A DNA stretch of 64,000 bases, from the NCBI RefSeq assembly GCF_001461825.1, contig NZ_LLZC01000019.1, positions 1 to 64,000 on the forward strand, read 5' to 3'. The stretch is from Bacillus velezensis (GTDB taxonomy: Bacteria; Bacillota; Bacilli; Bacillales; Bacillaceae). A program made the position numbers and the translations under genes. Below, piece by piece: positions 46,223 through 53,512 of this stretch. The notes below the pieces were generated by a model. It saw nothing but the letters and a program-made list of their open reading frames with translations, had not been told where the DNA came from and ran no database searches. Within the stretch, counting starts at the first letter, position 1, and every line of letters begins with the position of its first letter.

Positions 46223-46358
46223 TTGTTCTCCTTTTTGCTGCTTATTTTTTTAAAATATTGATTTGTGAGTTTTTCGTGATGTCGTGTGCAGGTGAAGTGG
46301 TCGTGATGTTGTATGGCTGGCACTATTGTGTGAGATAAGAATTTTGACTTGCGTTCCG

Positions 46359-47240
46359 CTACATGGCGGGTGAAGCTTCAGTTTCTTTTTTGATGCGGTG
46401 AATAAGCCCTGTCAGCACATGGCCCGGGCCGACTTCTTCAAATTCCATCCGCCCTTTGTCCAGCAGATAGCGGATGCTGTCGTTCCATCGCACTGAATGG
46501 TCGATCTGATCGGCCAGAACGGAGTGGATTCCGTCTTGCTCATAAGGTCTGGCATGCACATTAGAAATGACGGGAATTGATATAGCAGAAAAATGAAATG
46601 ACTGTAAAAATTTTTCGAACTCTTGTTTTGCTTCACTCATATATCTCGAGTGAAAAGCGCCGCTTACGTTTAACGGATGAAACATCGTAACGTCTTTTAA
46701 TCCTTCGAATACGCTTTTGGCTCTTTCAATGTCTTCTTTGCGTCCGGATATGACAACTTGGTGAGGAGAATTCATATTGGCAATATCAATCGTATGTAAT
46801 CCGTGCGTTTGAAGGGCGTCTGACACTTGAGCTGCAGTTAACCCCATAACGGCGGCCATTTTTCCGTCAGTGGCCATACTCATTAATTCGCCTCTTTTAC
46901 GGACAAGCTGCAGGCCGGTAATAAAATCAAAAGCACCTGCTGCAAACAGCGCATTATATTCTCCCAAACTGTGGCCGGCCACATAATCCGGCTTTATGTC
47001 ATTGTCTTGGATTTTTTTCAAATAGCTTAACGCGTTTACAACATATAAAGCGGGCTGGGTGAACTGAGTCTTATGAAGATTGGAATACGGATTCTCAAGA
47101 CAAAGCCGTTTCATGGAATATCCGAGTGTTTCATCAGCCTGCTCCGTTAAGTCTTTAAATTCATCAAACAATGAGCTCCCCATTCCCTGCTTTTGAGAAC
47201 CTTGTCCGGGGAATAAGTATGTGATCATTTTCTCAGCCAT
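46359..47240 (-). CDS. baeC: BaeC, trans-acting malonyl-CoA acyltransferase
   Basis: 293 residues from the first ATG. It loads malonyl units onto the ACPs of BaeJ, L, M, N and R, which have no AT domains of their own. FPGQGSQ near the N terminus, nucleophile in [12 protein letters not shown] near 97, the Arg motif KRGELMSM and the malonyl-type GAFHS box are all present. The start is uncertain. AAAGG touches the ATG at 47240, which is too close, whereas a second ATG at 47225 ([10 protein letters not shown]) has it about ten bases upstream and matches the N terminus of the AT in BaeE. A sigma-A-type promoter lies just upstream, so this may head the main operon. Confidence 0.93.
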   Translation of the reverse strand: MAEKMITYLFPGQGSQKQGMGSSLFDEFKDLTEQADETLGYSMKRLCLENPYSNLHKTQFTQPALYVVNALSYLKKIQDNDIKPDYVAGHSLGEYNALFAAGAFDFITGLQLVRKRGELMSMATDGKMAAVMGLTAAQVSDALQTHGLHTIDIANMNSPHQVVISGRKEDIERAKSVFEGLKDVTMFHPLNVSGAFHSRYMSEAKQEFEKFLQSFHFSAISIPVISNVHARPYEQDGIHSVLADQIDHSVRWNDSIRYLLDKGRMEFEEVGPGHVLTGLIHRIKKETEASPAM

Positions 47241-47542
47241 CCTTTCTCGGATTCAGATAAGAAGCATGTTCAAGTTGATAGTAACTTCACAAAAATACCA
47301 TGTCAAGTTAATTTATCCTATGCGAACTCCTGAATAATGCCTATTTTTCCCTGCCGGAAGTCGGGCTCAGGGCTTTCGGAACAGGCGTAAGCAGAATGTC
47401 CCATCCGGCCTGCCCGGCGTTCTCTTCCGCAAACTCCCGTTACTCAGCCATTCATCACCAGAAATCTAGTAATAACTACCATTCCATTTCAGAAGTTCCT
47501 TGCCTCAAAAGGAAAGCTAGTTAGATAGAACTAAATTACTCA
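47241..47542. other. Intergenic region baeB-baeC
   Basis: 302 bases. It contains the baeC promoter at its baeC-proximal end. The middle (47341-47442) is more GC-rich and, on the minus strand, is open for about 33 codons ending in TAG with a protein-like composition (WDILLTPVPKALSP). There is no start codon or ribosome site, so it may be the tail of a lost gene. A six-base hairpin (TTCCTT/AAGGAA, 47492-47510) without a T-run follows baeB. No clear terminator is seen. Confidence 0.5.
47278..47306 (-). promoter_or_regulatory. Sigma-A promoter of baeC (possible main bae operon promoter)
   Basis: On the minus strand, TTGACA (47306-47301) and TACTAT (47283-47278) are separated by exactly 17 bases. 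The predicted start is near 47271, about 30 bases before baeC. This is the best promoter match seen inside the cluster. A near-direct repeat, AACTTGACATG over the -35 (47309-47299) and AACTTGAACATG just downstream of the -10 (47276-47265), brackets it and could be a regulator site. Confidence 0.7.
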
Positions 47543-48220
47543 TTACTTAAAATGAAACAGCCCTTTTTGATTTTTTCTGTTGCGAAAATTCACGAAATGT
47601 TCTTTTTTTTCAATCTGAAAGTAAATATTGTTTTTCAAAAGACTCTCCATTTTTTGACCCGGCTTCTCCCCGAAGGAGTGCCCCGGATACACACGCACAT
47701 GCGGCGGAATGGAGGCTTTGATCCTCTGTATACTGTGAAACATATCTTCAGCTGAGCTGCCCCTGTCCTCACATATACCGCACCCTTCTGTAAACACGGT
47801 GTCACCGGTAAAAAGATGATCAGATAGCAAATAGCACATTCCCCCGGCCGTATGTCCCGGGGTCAGTATACTTCTGATGATAAACCCTCCGGCCGCAAAG
47901 GTTTGGCCGTCTTCAAGCGCTATTAAGTTTCTGCACCGGAATTGATAGAAATCGATTTCCGCCGACGACATGTATATATCAGAATGATAGATTTGCTGAA
48001 GCGGCTCCGCCAAGTTTACATGGTCATAATGCGAATGTGTTAATAAAATAGCTGATAATTCAACATCCAATTCATGCAGTTTATCGGTTATTTTATCGAT
48101 TTCCCAGGACGGGTCCACCGCTATCGCAGATTTTTTTGAGCGGTCTGCGATAATATAACAATAGTTGGACCACATCTGGTGATAAGTTTTGATTTGATGC
48201 ACTTCATATGTATGATCCAT
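47543..48220 (-). CDS. baeB: BaeB, metallo-beta-lactamase-fold (glyoxalase II-like) thioester hydrolase
   Basis: 225 residues from the ATG at 48220, the length I remember for B. subtilis PksB. The metal-binding motif THSHYDHVNL (near 68-77), a downstream TPGHTAGGMCYL, LFTGDTVF and YPGHSFGEKP give the full set of glyoxalase II ligands. The family hydrolyses thioesters. In this pathway it has been proposed to act on acyl-ACP or acyl-pantetheine intermediates, but its exact role is unsettled. In-frame upstream ATGs at 48235 and 48229 exist; none of the starts has a strong ribosome site (GGGAATGG and GGTGA lie close to the third). It is separated from baeC by 302 bases that include a promoter. 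Confidence 0.9.
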   Translation of the reverse strand: MDHTYEVHQIKTYHQMWSNYCYIIADRSKKSAIAVDPSWEIDKITDKLHELDVELSAILLTHSHYDHVNLAEPLQQIYHSDIYMSSAEIDFYQFRCRNLIALEDGQTFAAGGFIIRSILTPGHTAGGMCYLLSDHLFTGDTVFTEGCGICEDRGSSAEDMFHSIQRIKASIPPHVRVYPGHSFGEKPGQKMESLLKNNIYFQIEKKEHFVNFRNRKNQKGLFHFK

Positions 48221-48392
48221 TGTCACCATTCCCATTTAAAAGATCCGGGCAGACTGCTGCCGCCGCCCAGCCGACTGTAACCACTTTACCAGATGACACC
48301 ACGTTTTTCCATGGATTTTCCGGTAAAGATAAAAAACTGTTCAAATCAACCAAAAGAACCAGCCTCCGGTTTTTAAAATTTGTTATCGTAAT

Positions 48393-48427
48393 ATATAAGG
48401 AAATAAGAATATTCATTTACATGAATA
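48393..48427 (-). promoter_or_regulatory. Possible baeB promoter with operator-like palindrome
   Basis: A perfect inverted repeat TATTCAT-TTAC-ATGAATA (48410-48427) overlaps a candidate -35 TGTAAA (48421-48416), which is followed 17 bases later by TTATAT (48398-48393) on the minus strand. The promoter match is modest. The palindrome is the stronger signal and has the shape of a dimeric-repressor operator. A start near 48386 would leave a leader of about 165 bases before baeB. Confidence 0.4.
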
Positions 48428-48438
48428 CTTTAGGAGAT

Positions 48439-48479
48439 TTTATTCAGAAAATGGAGAATGGTATAATTTTCGGATAAAA
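48439..48479. promoter_or_regulatory. Two CodY-box-like motifs upstream of baeB
   Basis: Two adjacent 15-mers (48439-48453 and 48465-48479) each match the CodY consensus AATTTTCWGAAAATT at 11 of 15 positions by eye. CodY control of bacillaene synthesis is known in B. subtilis. In an AT-rich region such matches can arise by chance. Confidence 0.35.
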
Positions 48480-48518
48480 AGAAAGAAAAACAAATCGAGT
48501 TTTTATTTTGAAAAGAAT

Positions 48519-48525
48519 TGTCGAA
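48519..48525 (+). promoter_or_regulatory. Spo0A box (TGTCGAA) upstream of baeB
   Basis: An exact TGTCGAA heptamer lies about 300 bases upstream of the baeB start. Spo0A control of the pks/bacillaene genes is reported for B. subtilis. One heptamer is weak evidence alone; its place beside the CodY-like motifs and the palindrome makes it more interesting. Confidence 0.35.
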
Positions 48526-48553
48526 GTAGCCTGAGAGGATACTCAGTCTTTAA

Positions 48554-48736
48554 ATGACATTCAATCTAGATTCTTATTTCAATCCTTTTCTTCAAGATAA
48601 CCTAAACCCATACGGCTTCCTCAAAATATATCAGAATACCTTAGCTCCTTACACCGAATTTCAATGTTATGCTTATGTGTTGGCATTAACACACAATTCA
48701 AAATTAGAAAAATACGACGTAATTCACACACAATGA
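48554..48736 (+). CDS. Doubtful 60-residue ORF
   Basis: A 60-codon frame beginning MTFNLDSYFNPFLQ. Composition is protein-like (aromatic-rich, no long low-complexity run), but the only purine-rich stretch (GAGAGG) is about 16 bases before the ATG, too far for a ribosome site. I recognise no family. It could be a remnant of a longer gene or chance. Confidence 0.2.
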   Translation: MTFNLDSYFNPFLQDNLNPYGFLKIYQNTLAPYTEFQCYAYVLALTHNSKLEKYDVIHTQ

Positions 48737-48936
48737 TGTTGTTTCTTCACTTTCTTGGAACAGCCGGAGCATTCTCCCCTGAGTAATCTTTTATGCTAGA
48801 GTAAAGCATCTTCTGGACCAAACGGCACGTACGCCGCTTATTGGATTACTTAAACTCTTATGTTTCCTCTTTAAACGGGACTATTGTTGGTGATTATCAA
48901 ATTTAACCTGTGTTAAACTTTAGACGGGAGGTAATT

Positions 48937-49146
48937 ATGGAAAATAAAAGAAACGCTGAACCGAGCCCAAAAGCTATAAGAATTCTAACTTACATCATTC
49001 CTATAGTTTTAATAGGGCTTATCCTTGTTCTTAAGAATATTAATACCGCAGCAGCAGAAATTTCATTTTATATTGTTGCTGTCGGTGTGGTTCTCTTAGT
49101 GGTTTTCAGTTTGATCAAAAATAGAAAAAACCGCAGGAAGAACTAA
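48937..49146 (+). CDS. Small two-helix membrane protein, unknown function
   Basis: 69 residues. An N-terminal charged segment (MENKRNAEPSPKA) is followed by two hydrophobic helices (about residues 16-34 and 41-60) and a strongly basic tail (KNRKNRRKN), predicting a hairpin with both ends in the cytoplasm. The ATG at 48937 is chosen because GGGAGG lies five bases upstream; an earlier in-frame TTG start at 48910 has no such site. A hairpin terminator follows the stop by five bases, so it is a single-gene unit on the plus strand, opposite to baeB. No family recognised. Confidence 0.65.
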   Translation: MENKRNAEPSPKAIRILTYIIPIVLIGLILVLKNINTAAAEISFYIVAVGVVLLVVFSLIKNRKNRRKN

Positions 49147-49150
49147 ATGT

Positions 49151-49177
49151 AAGGGGGGCTAATTACTAGTCCCCCTT
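49151..49177 (+). terminator. Terminator of the 69-residue membrane protein gene
   Basis: Stem AAGGGGGGCTA / TAGTCCCCCTT (one G-T pair) with a five-base loop, starting five bases after the stop codon. The T-run is short (TTGATTCTT). Confidence 0.65.
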
Positions 49178-49439
49178 GATTCTTGCACATTGTCCACTCA
49201 CCAAATTCCAATTTTATTTAAATTCTTCCCCCATCTCTTCCCATGAGAATCATCTTGCTCTTTAAGAGATTTTTCACTAGTAACATTCAATGAAAAATTC
49301 GGGACCATACAAAAAGACCCCTTGCTTTTTTATTGTGCTTCCAGGTTCATCTTCAGTGACAGCAAACTCTTGCAAGTATGGAAATCCTTCCTCTTTTGTT
49401 TTAAGATGTTTATGTTCAAGGATAGGAGAGGAGATCATT

Positions 49440-50255
49440 ATGGCTTTATTTATTGCATTGTTTGGTGGTTTCATGGTTATAGGGGCATTTATTGGGGTAA
49501 TATTGCTGGTTCCGGGAAAAACAAGAAGAACTGGACTTCGGCTGTCTCTTACATGTATCGTTATATTACTTTCAATAGGGTTCATTAATAAGCATTTTCT
49601 TAAATATGAAGATGAACCTATTGCGACCATTACGCCAGGCGAATATAAAAAAATAAGAGAAGATATGACTTATGATGAAGTCAAAAAAATTGTTGGCGGC
49701 AAAGCGAAATCTGAATATAAAATTAATAAATATTCATCACCAGATTATGATTTTGATGGAGAGGACGGCTTGGAAAATGATGCAACGGTATCTCTTCATT
49801 TTGTTGATGGTAAGTTAAGCGTCAAAAGTGAATATGGGTTAATTACTAAAAGTGATCAATCAGAATTAGATGACTCACCGTATGTGGATGTAACGGAAAA
49901 TCCCGAAAATAAAATTAAAGAATTAGTAAATGAACACCTACATAACGTTTCTGTCGAAGATATTGAAGTCAATCAGGATCTTGGAACTAAAGAAAACGGT
50001 CAAAACATTGCACTGGTTCACTTGTCCTTTGATTTAAAAAATTCATTAGCAAGAACTAAGAAAATGATTGAATTATATAGTGATGATTTAGCTGCTCGCA
50101 CAGCAATAGAAGACAAAAGCGTTAGTGAAATCTCTGTATTTTGGAAAGCTCCATACATAGACGAAAACGAAACCTTAGCAAAAGTCTCTTACAAAAGATC
50201 CGGTGAAAAGATGAAGGTCAGTGCGAGAAACTATTCTCAATCTTTAAGTTATTAA
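49440..50255 (+). CDS. Membrane-anchored protein with SmpA/BLIP-like (DUF3862-type) repeat domain
   Basis: 271 residues from the ATG at 49440, chosen because AGGAGAGGAG lies a few bases upstream; the same frame is open further upstream but looks non-coding. Two hydrophobic helices (about residues 2-24 and 32-50) are followed by an outside-facing acidic domain. ITPGEYKKIREDMTYDEVKKIVGG (shown here only to identify the region) near residues 63-86 has the EYxxIxxxMTYxEVxxIxGG pattern of BLIP/SmpA-like domains in Bacillus lipoproteins and membrane proteins. The rest (to 271) is a second alpha/beta domain I do not recognise. No lipobox is seen. Function unknown; likely envelope-associated. Confidence 0.7.
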   Translation: MALFIALFGGFMVIGAFIGVILLVPGKTRRTGLRLSLTCIVILLSIGFINKHFLKYEDEPIATITPGEYKKIREDMTYDEVKKIVGGKAKSEYKINKYSSPDYDFDGEDGLENDATVSLHFVDGKLSVKSEYGLITKSDQSELDDSPYVDVTENPENKIKELVNEHLHNVSVEDIEVNQDLGTKENGQNIALVHLSFDLKNSLARTKKMIELYSDDLAARTAIEDKSVSEISVFWKAPYIDENETLAKVSYKRSGEKMKVSARNYSQSLSY

Positions 50256-50342
50256 TCAATTTAAATGAAAAAAGCCCTCTCATTAAGGGAGGATTTCATT
50301 CCTTCGTGTTACGATGAAATCAACAACAAAACCAGTCGTACC

Positions 50343-50375
50343 AAGCCCTCTCGGCAGATTTGCTGAGGGGGCTTT
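50343..50375. terminator. Hairpin between BLIP-like gene and HNH pseudogene
   Basis: Fourteen-base stem AAGCCCTCTCGGCA / TGCTGAGGGGGCTT with two imperfect pairs and a four-base loop. The plus side is followed by TTCTGCTGTTTT. It lies between two genes that converge, so it may serve both. Confidence 0.5.
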
Positions 50376-50472
50376 CTGCTGTTTTCGGAACTTTGAAAAG
50401 CGGTGTTTGTTTGCAGAAGGGAGATCGCCGTTCTCCGTTCGTTTCCCTTTCAAAGATTTGTTAGCGGGAGGG

Positions 50473-50816
50473 TCACTTGCCCTTGCTGCCGTGAGCCTTG
50501 TTGTGACACGCGTTACACAGCTTTCAAGGTTCTTCATGTCTAATCGTTTCGACCAATCTTTCTTTACTTCCACAATGTGATGCACCATGTCAGCCGGAGT
50601 GAAGCAATGATCTTTCAAACAACACTGACAGAGATAATTGTCTCGTATCATGCAAGTTGTCTTGTTCGTTTCCAATCTGTTGATTTATAAAAACTTGTTA
50701 TTGTTTTGTTTCCTCCTGCTGAGCGTTTCTGTGGTCTGGACAATATCCCTCCCTGGTAATTGCCTTACACCACTGGCTTTACATTCCCTCAATGGCTTAA
50801 GCGGTATTGGAATCAC
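50473..50816 (-). pseudogene. Phage-type HNH endonuclease, broken by several frameshifts
   Basis: Pieces of one HNH nuclease (about 115 residues when whole) are spread over the three minus-strand frames in the correct order: IPLKPLRECKASG, then GYCPDHRNAQQEETKQ, then FYKSTDWKRTRQLA, then MIRDNYLCQCCLKDH with VHHIVEV, and finally LCNACHNKAHGSKGK before a TGA at 50475-50473. Zn-binding CxxC pairs (CQCC and CNAC) and the HH of the active site are still readable. At least four single-base changes are needed to restore the frame. Such nucleases normally sit beside phage terminase genes. The start would be GTG at 50816. Clearly inactive; a decayed prophage remnant. Confidence 0.85.
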
Positions 50817-51084
50817 CTTTTCTTTTTTTCATCAACGTAAAGAGTACAAATACGTCTAAATCCTCCACTATTGTACATGCATAAAATCCTCCTAAAAAGT
50901 GGCAGGATTTAATACGAACATACGTTAGTTAAATATTAGGAGTTAGCTGACATGTATCAGTCTGTATATAGTACATTGATCACTGGCACCGTGTGGCGCG
51001 AACATCCTCCGTCCCCGACAATTCTCCTCATCACTTTCTCAACTTAATCTATATCCTATCTACCCTTCATTCCTCTCAGCTCCT
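50817..51084. other. Gap without a recognised gene
   Basis: Holds a seven-base inverted repeat AAATCCT/AGGATTT (50883-50910) upstream of the HNH remnant, and on the minus strand a strong ribosome site with a five-codon frame. Otherwise featureless AT-rich sequence, with one GC-rich patch near 50990-51010. Confidence 0.4.
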
Positions 51085-51090
51085 TTTAAA

Positions 51091-51116
51091 ATAAAAAGAC
51101 ATCCGTTATGGATGTC
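51091..51116 (-). terminator. Terminator of the soluble/membrane gene pair
   Basis: On the minus strand a perfect seven-base stem GACATCC / GGATGTC with loop ATAAC is followed by TTTTTATTTT. It begins about ten bases after the stop of the membrane protein gene. Confidence 0.85.
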
Positions 51117-51126
51117 ATAAAAGTGA

Positions 51127-51789
51127 TTATTTATCTTTTTCTTCTTTCTCAATTTCACTTTTTAAAAAGTTTATACCATTAGATGAGGCATTAGTAACGA
51201 AAACTTGAAACAAGTTATAAATAACACTTTTCAGCTCAATTAAAAAATTCAATATAAAAGTGATGTAAAAACTAATCAACAACGCAGATATTAATTCATT
51301 GGTTTCCTTACTCAAATAGATAAAATACCAATTACTGGATAAATATTTAAAAATAATCATCAACAAAAAATTAATGATTATTATAATTAAATAAAATACT
51401 CCCACACCCAAAAAATACAAATTGTATATTTTAAATTTGCTACTGTGCTCTTTATGTTTTACTGCAATTAAGGTTATCATGGTCTGGTCGTTAGCTAGTG
51501 CTTGAAAGATAGCATAACCTGTAACAATAATTGTGAAAATAGGGATTATGATCGTATTAACATTTACTGTTATGTCCGATATGATATCAATTGCACTAGC
51601 TACATTAAATAGAACAAAATTAAGGAATATGAATACAGCCACAAATATTAAAATCAAAAAGCACAATCTTATGTAAGATAATTTAAAAAGACCGACACTT
51701 TCTAAAAATATTTGATTAGAGCTCATTCTTTTGTATTTAAGTAAATCTTTAATATGCTCCTTTATCTGCTCTTTTTTTCCCTCATCCAT
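51127..51789 (-). CDS. Four-helix membrane protein of an unrecognised two-gene cassette
   Basis: 220 residues. A charged N-terminal segment (residues 1-35, Lys/Glu-rich) precedes four predicted membrane helices at about 38-62, 73-98, 124-150 and 164-188, and the protein ends in a Lys/Glu-rich tail, so both ends are probably cytoplasmic. TGYAIFQALANDQT in helix 2 and the loop after it is the only distinctive stretch. AAAGGTGAT lies four bases upstream of the ATG, 18 bases after the preceding gene, and a strong terminator follows; the two genes form one operon. Base composition is clearly more AT-rich than the flanking core. I do not recognise the family. A soluble plus four-helix membrane pair recalls the plan of some phage-defence systems such as Kiwa, but I see no sequence match and the gene order differs. 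Confidence 0.75.
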   Translation of the reverse strand: MDEGKKEQIKEHIKDLLKYKRMSSNQIFLESVGLFKLSYIRLCFLILIFVAVFIFLNFVLFNVASAIDIISDITVNVNTIIIPIFTIIVTGYAIFQALANDQTMITLIAVKHKEHSSKFKIYNLYFLGVGVFYLIIIIINFLLMIIFKYLSSNWYFIYLSKETNELISALLISFYITFILNFLIELKSVIYNLFQVFVTNASSNGINFLKSEIEKEEKDK

Positions 51790-51807
51790 TTAATCACCTT
51801 TTAAAAG

Positions 51808-52692
51808 CTATTTTTTAAATAATTTATTGTATGCATTTTCAAGTTTTGTATACATTCTATCGTATATTGACCTATTTTCTTCACTAGTTTCATTAAATTC
51901 CGTTTTATTTATAACTTTACCAGTAATCTCATCAATATTCTGATTGAAAGTTTCTTCTTCATCTAAAGGTATATTCATTACCTCTGTAAATGAATCATCC
52001 TTTAAAGTCCCTGAAGTTCCATTATTAAATTTTACTCTTATTGTAGGTTTCATTAAACCCTTTGTGTCTTTAATAATCGATACCACATTATCTTTATTAT
52101 CTGGTGTATTGTATGTTATATTCCCTGTTTTTGAACCTAGTTTTTCTAAAGACTCGGTTAAATAATCGACTGTTTCATTGTCAATGATATCACCATTTAA
52201 AGGGTAAAATCTTAAGGTTACATTCTTGATTTTTTTTACTTTCTTTAACTCTTCCTCGATTGCTCCTTTAAAAGGGATAGCTACCACATTCAAATTAACA
52301 TTAGGTAATCTTTCTTCCCTAACTTTATTCTCTTCCCTAATGAAGGTTTTAATTTTATCCCTAGCTGTTACTGAAAAATTCTTTAAAGTTGGACTTCCTT
52401 TTTGATTTTTAACTAAAACCATGCGATGGTTTTTTAAATTTATTAAGAAATAAGAGTAAGGATCCGAAGGATATACTTCATTTGTCCTTACTAATTCACC
52501 ATTGATGATTCTCGACTTCACTTTTAAAGTAGTACTTCTAACAATTAAACCAGCAAGGACAAATTCACCTTTTACATTAGTCAGTTTAACATCGCGGAAA
52601 AAGAAGTCAGCATCCTTTTTTTCACTTCCTTTTTTTTGATCTTCTTCTTTTAAAAAAGCCGGTAGTATAATTTCAAAAAAGTAATCCAACAT
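51808..52692 (-). CDS. Soluble protein of an unrecognised two-gene cassette
   Basis: 294 residues with no signal peptide and no membrane segment beyond a short hydrophobic start (LDYFFEIILPAFL). Residues 25-130 look like a beta-rich domain (FVLAGLIVRSTTLKVKS, then PYSYFLINLKNHRMVLVKN). Residues 130-235 look alpha/beta (VNLNVVAIPFKG, VTLRFYPLNGD), and the C-terminal 60 are acidic and helical. No catalytic motif is obvious. The ATG at 52692 has no good ribosome site, which may mean low expression or a different start. It is the first gene of a two-gene unit with the four-helix membrane protein. The neighbours are broken phage genes, so acquisition with a mobile element is likely. Function unknown; a defence role is only a guess. 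Confidence 0.72.
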   Translation of the reverse strand: MLDYFFEIILPAFLKEEDQKKGSEKKDADFFFRDVKLTNVKGEFVLAGLIVRSTTLKVKSRIINGELVRTNEVYPSDPYSYFLINLKNHRMVLVKNQKGSPTLKNFSVTARDKIKTFIREENKVREERLPNVNLNVVAIPFKGAIEEELKKVKKIKNVTLRFYPLNGDIIDNETVDYLTESLEKLGSKTGNITYNTPDNKDNVVSIIKDTKGLMKPTIRVKFNNGTSGTLKDDSFTEVMNIPLDEEETFNQNIDEITGKVINKTEFNETSEENRSIYDRMYTKLENAYNKLFKK

Positions 52693-53043
52693 AGGTTGGT
52701 TTTATTTTCCAAAAGTACAATTGAAATTTGCAATATAAGATTGTTTGTCTTCTAACAATGAATATTTCCCCCTTTTTATATTTCCAACTCATAGAATTCA
52801 ACAAAAATAGGGGAATTCCTGCTACTATTTACTCATCATTAATAATACTCGAACAAACGTTCTTGGTCAAGACTTCATTAAGAGAACTTAAATAGGCAAT
52901 GCAATTAATTAATAAAGAATTTTATCTACATGGTACAAGTTGGGAAATCAATTGGTATATTCTTTCTAAACTACCCCCGTACTCAAGCTGATTCACGCCG
53001 ATTGTCCATCCTGAGAATTACCGGACGAGTTTACAGAGAACAT
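52693..53043. other. Upstream region of the two-gene cassette
   Basis: About 350 AT-rich bases. On the minus strand TTGTTA and TATATT are 15 bases apart near 52760-52735, a weak promoter match for the cassette. No open frame with a ribosome site is seen. The right end carries the first copy of a 15-base direct repeat described separately. Confidence 0.4.
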
Positions 53044-53066
53044 AAAAAAGCACCCCGTAGGATGCT
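53044..53066 (-). terminator. Terminator of the DUF1878-like gene
   Basis: Minus strand stem AGCATCC / GGGTGCT (one G-T pair), loop TACG, then TTTTTT. It begins a few bases after the stop codon. Confidence 0.8.
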
Positions 53067-53070
53067 CTAA

Positions 53071-53415
53071 TTATTTCTTAAATAGTTGTTGATATTTAAG
53101 CATATCACCGTATAACTTCTCAAATACTTCTTGCCATCTACCAGAATCAAAAAGCTCTTTGGCTAAAAATTCAACAAAGTGATAATTGCCATTTTGCTCA
53201 GGAACAATTTCATACAAAGCTTGTTCAAAGGAACCGTGGTGTACATCCATCTTATTCTCAATACGGGTTCGGTAGTCATCAAAAAGATCATAGATTTGAT
53301 CTACTTGTTCTTCTGTTATTTTATATTCAAAAAACAAACGTGAAACAGGATCGTCCCGAAATAACAATTCCTGTCTGAATTCAATAAACTTCAATCTTTT
53401 CTCTAAATCAGTCAT
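53071..53415 (-). CDS. DUF1878 (YhaI-like) family protein
   Basis: 114 residues when started at the ATG at 53415, which has a near-perfect GGGAGGTGA five bases upstream; an upstream in-frame start at 53472 would add 19 residues and lacks support. The pattern LEKRLKFIEFRQELLF near the N terminus, the acidic middle and FVEFLAKELFDSGRWQEVFEKLYGD near the C terminus fit the small helical DUF1878 proteins of Bacillus, of which B. subtilis YhaI is an example. Function unknown. It is a single-gene unit with its own terminator, between two copies of a 15-base direct repeat. Confidence 0.7.
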   Translation of the reverse strand: MTDLEKRLKFIEFRQELLFRDDPVSRLFFEYKITEEQVDQIYDLFDDYRTRIENKMDVHHGSFEQALYEIVPEQNGNYHFVEFLAKELFDSGRWQEVFEKLYGDMLKYQQLFKK

Positions 53416-53512
53416 TCTATCACCTCCCACCTTATTATCGGTGAAAGAGCGTAATGAAGGAACTGTTTGCAAAATTTGTCGAACGATTCACTAGAGTTGT
53501 TTGCAGAGAACA

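Larger units (their letters stand above)
48236..48936. other. Intergenic control region between baeB and the island
   Basis: About 700 AT-rich bases between the minus-strand baeB and a plus-strand small gene. It holds the palindrome, CodY-like and Spo0A-like motifs listed separately, a short hairpin CTGAG/CTCAG at 48530-48545, and a doubtful 60-codon frame. In B. subtilis, as remembered, this place holds pksA (a TetR-type regulator) and ymcC; neither is visible here. Confidence 0.6.

Noticed and set aside
48204-48416. A 70-codon minus-strand frame in the baeB leader
   Set aside because: No ribosome site, overlaps the baeB start in another frame, and its N-terminal part lies on the palindrome; more likely untranslated leader.
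49290-49439. A longer N terminus for the BLIP-like protein
   Set aside because: The extra 50 residues have no protein character and lie before the clear ribosome site at 49424-49433.
50638-50859. A 73-codon plus-strand frame with a hydrophobic start
   Set aside because: It is antisense to the HNH remnant, and its hydrophobic look arises from the complement of that sequence; there is no ribosome site.
51127-52692. Assignment of the gene pair to the Kiwa defence system
   Set aside because: The membrane-plus-soluble plan is similar, but gene order differs and I see no motif that would identify KwaA or KwaB.
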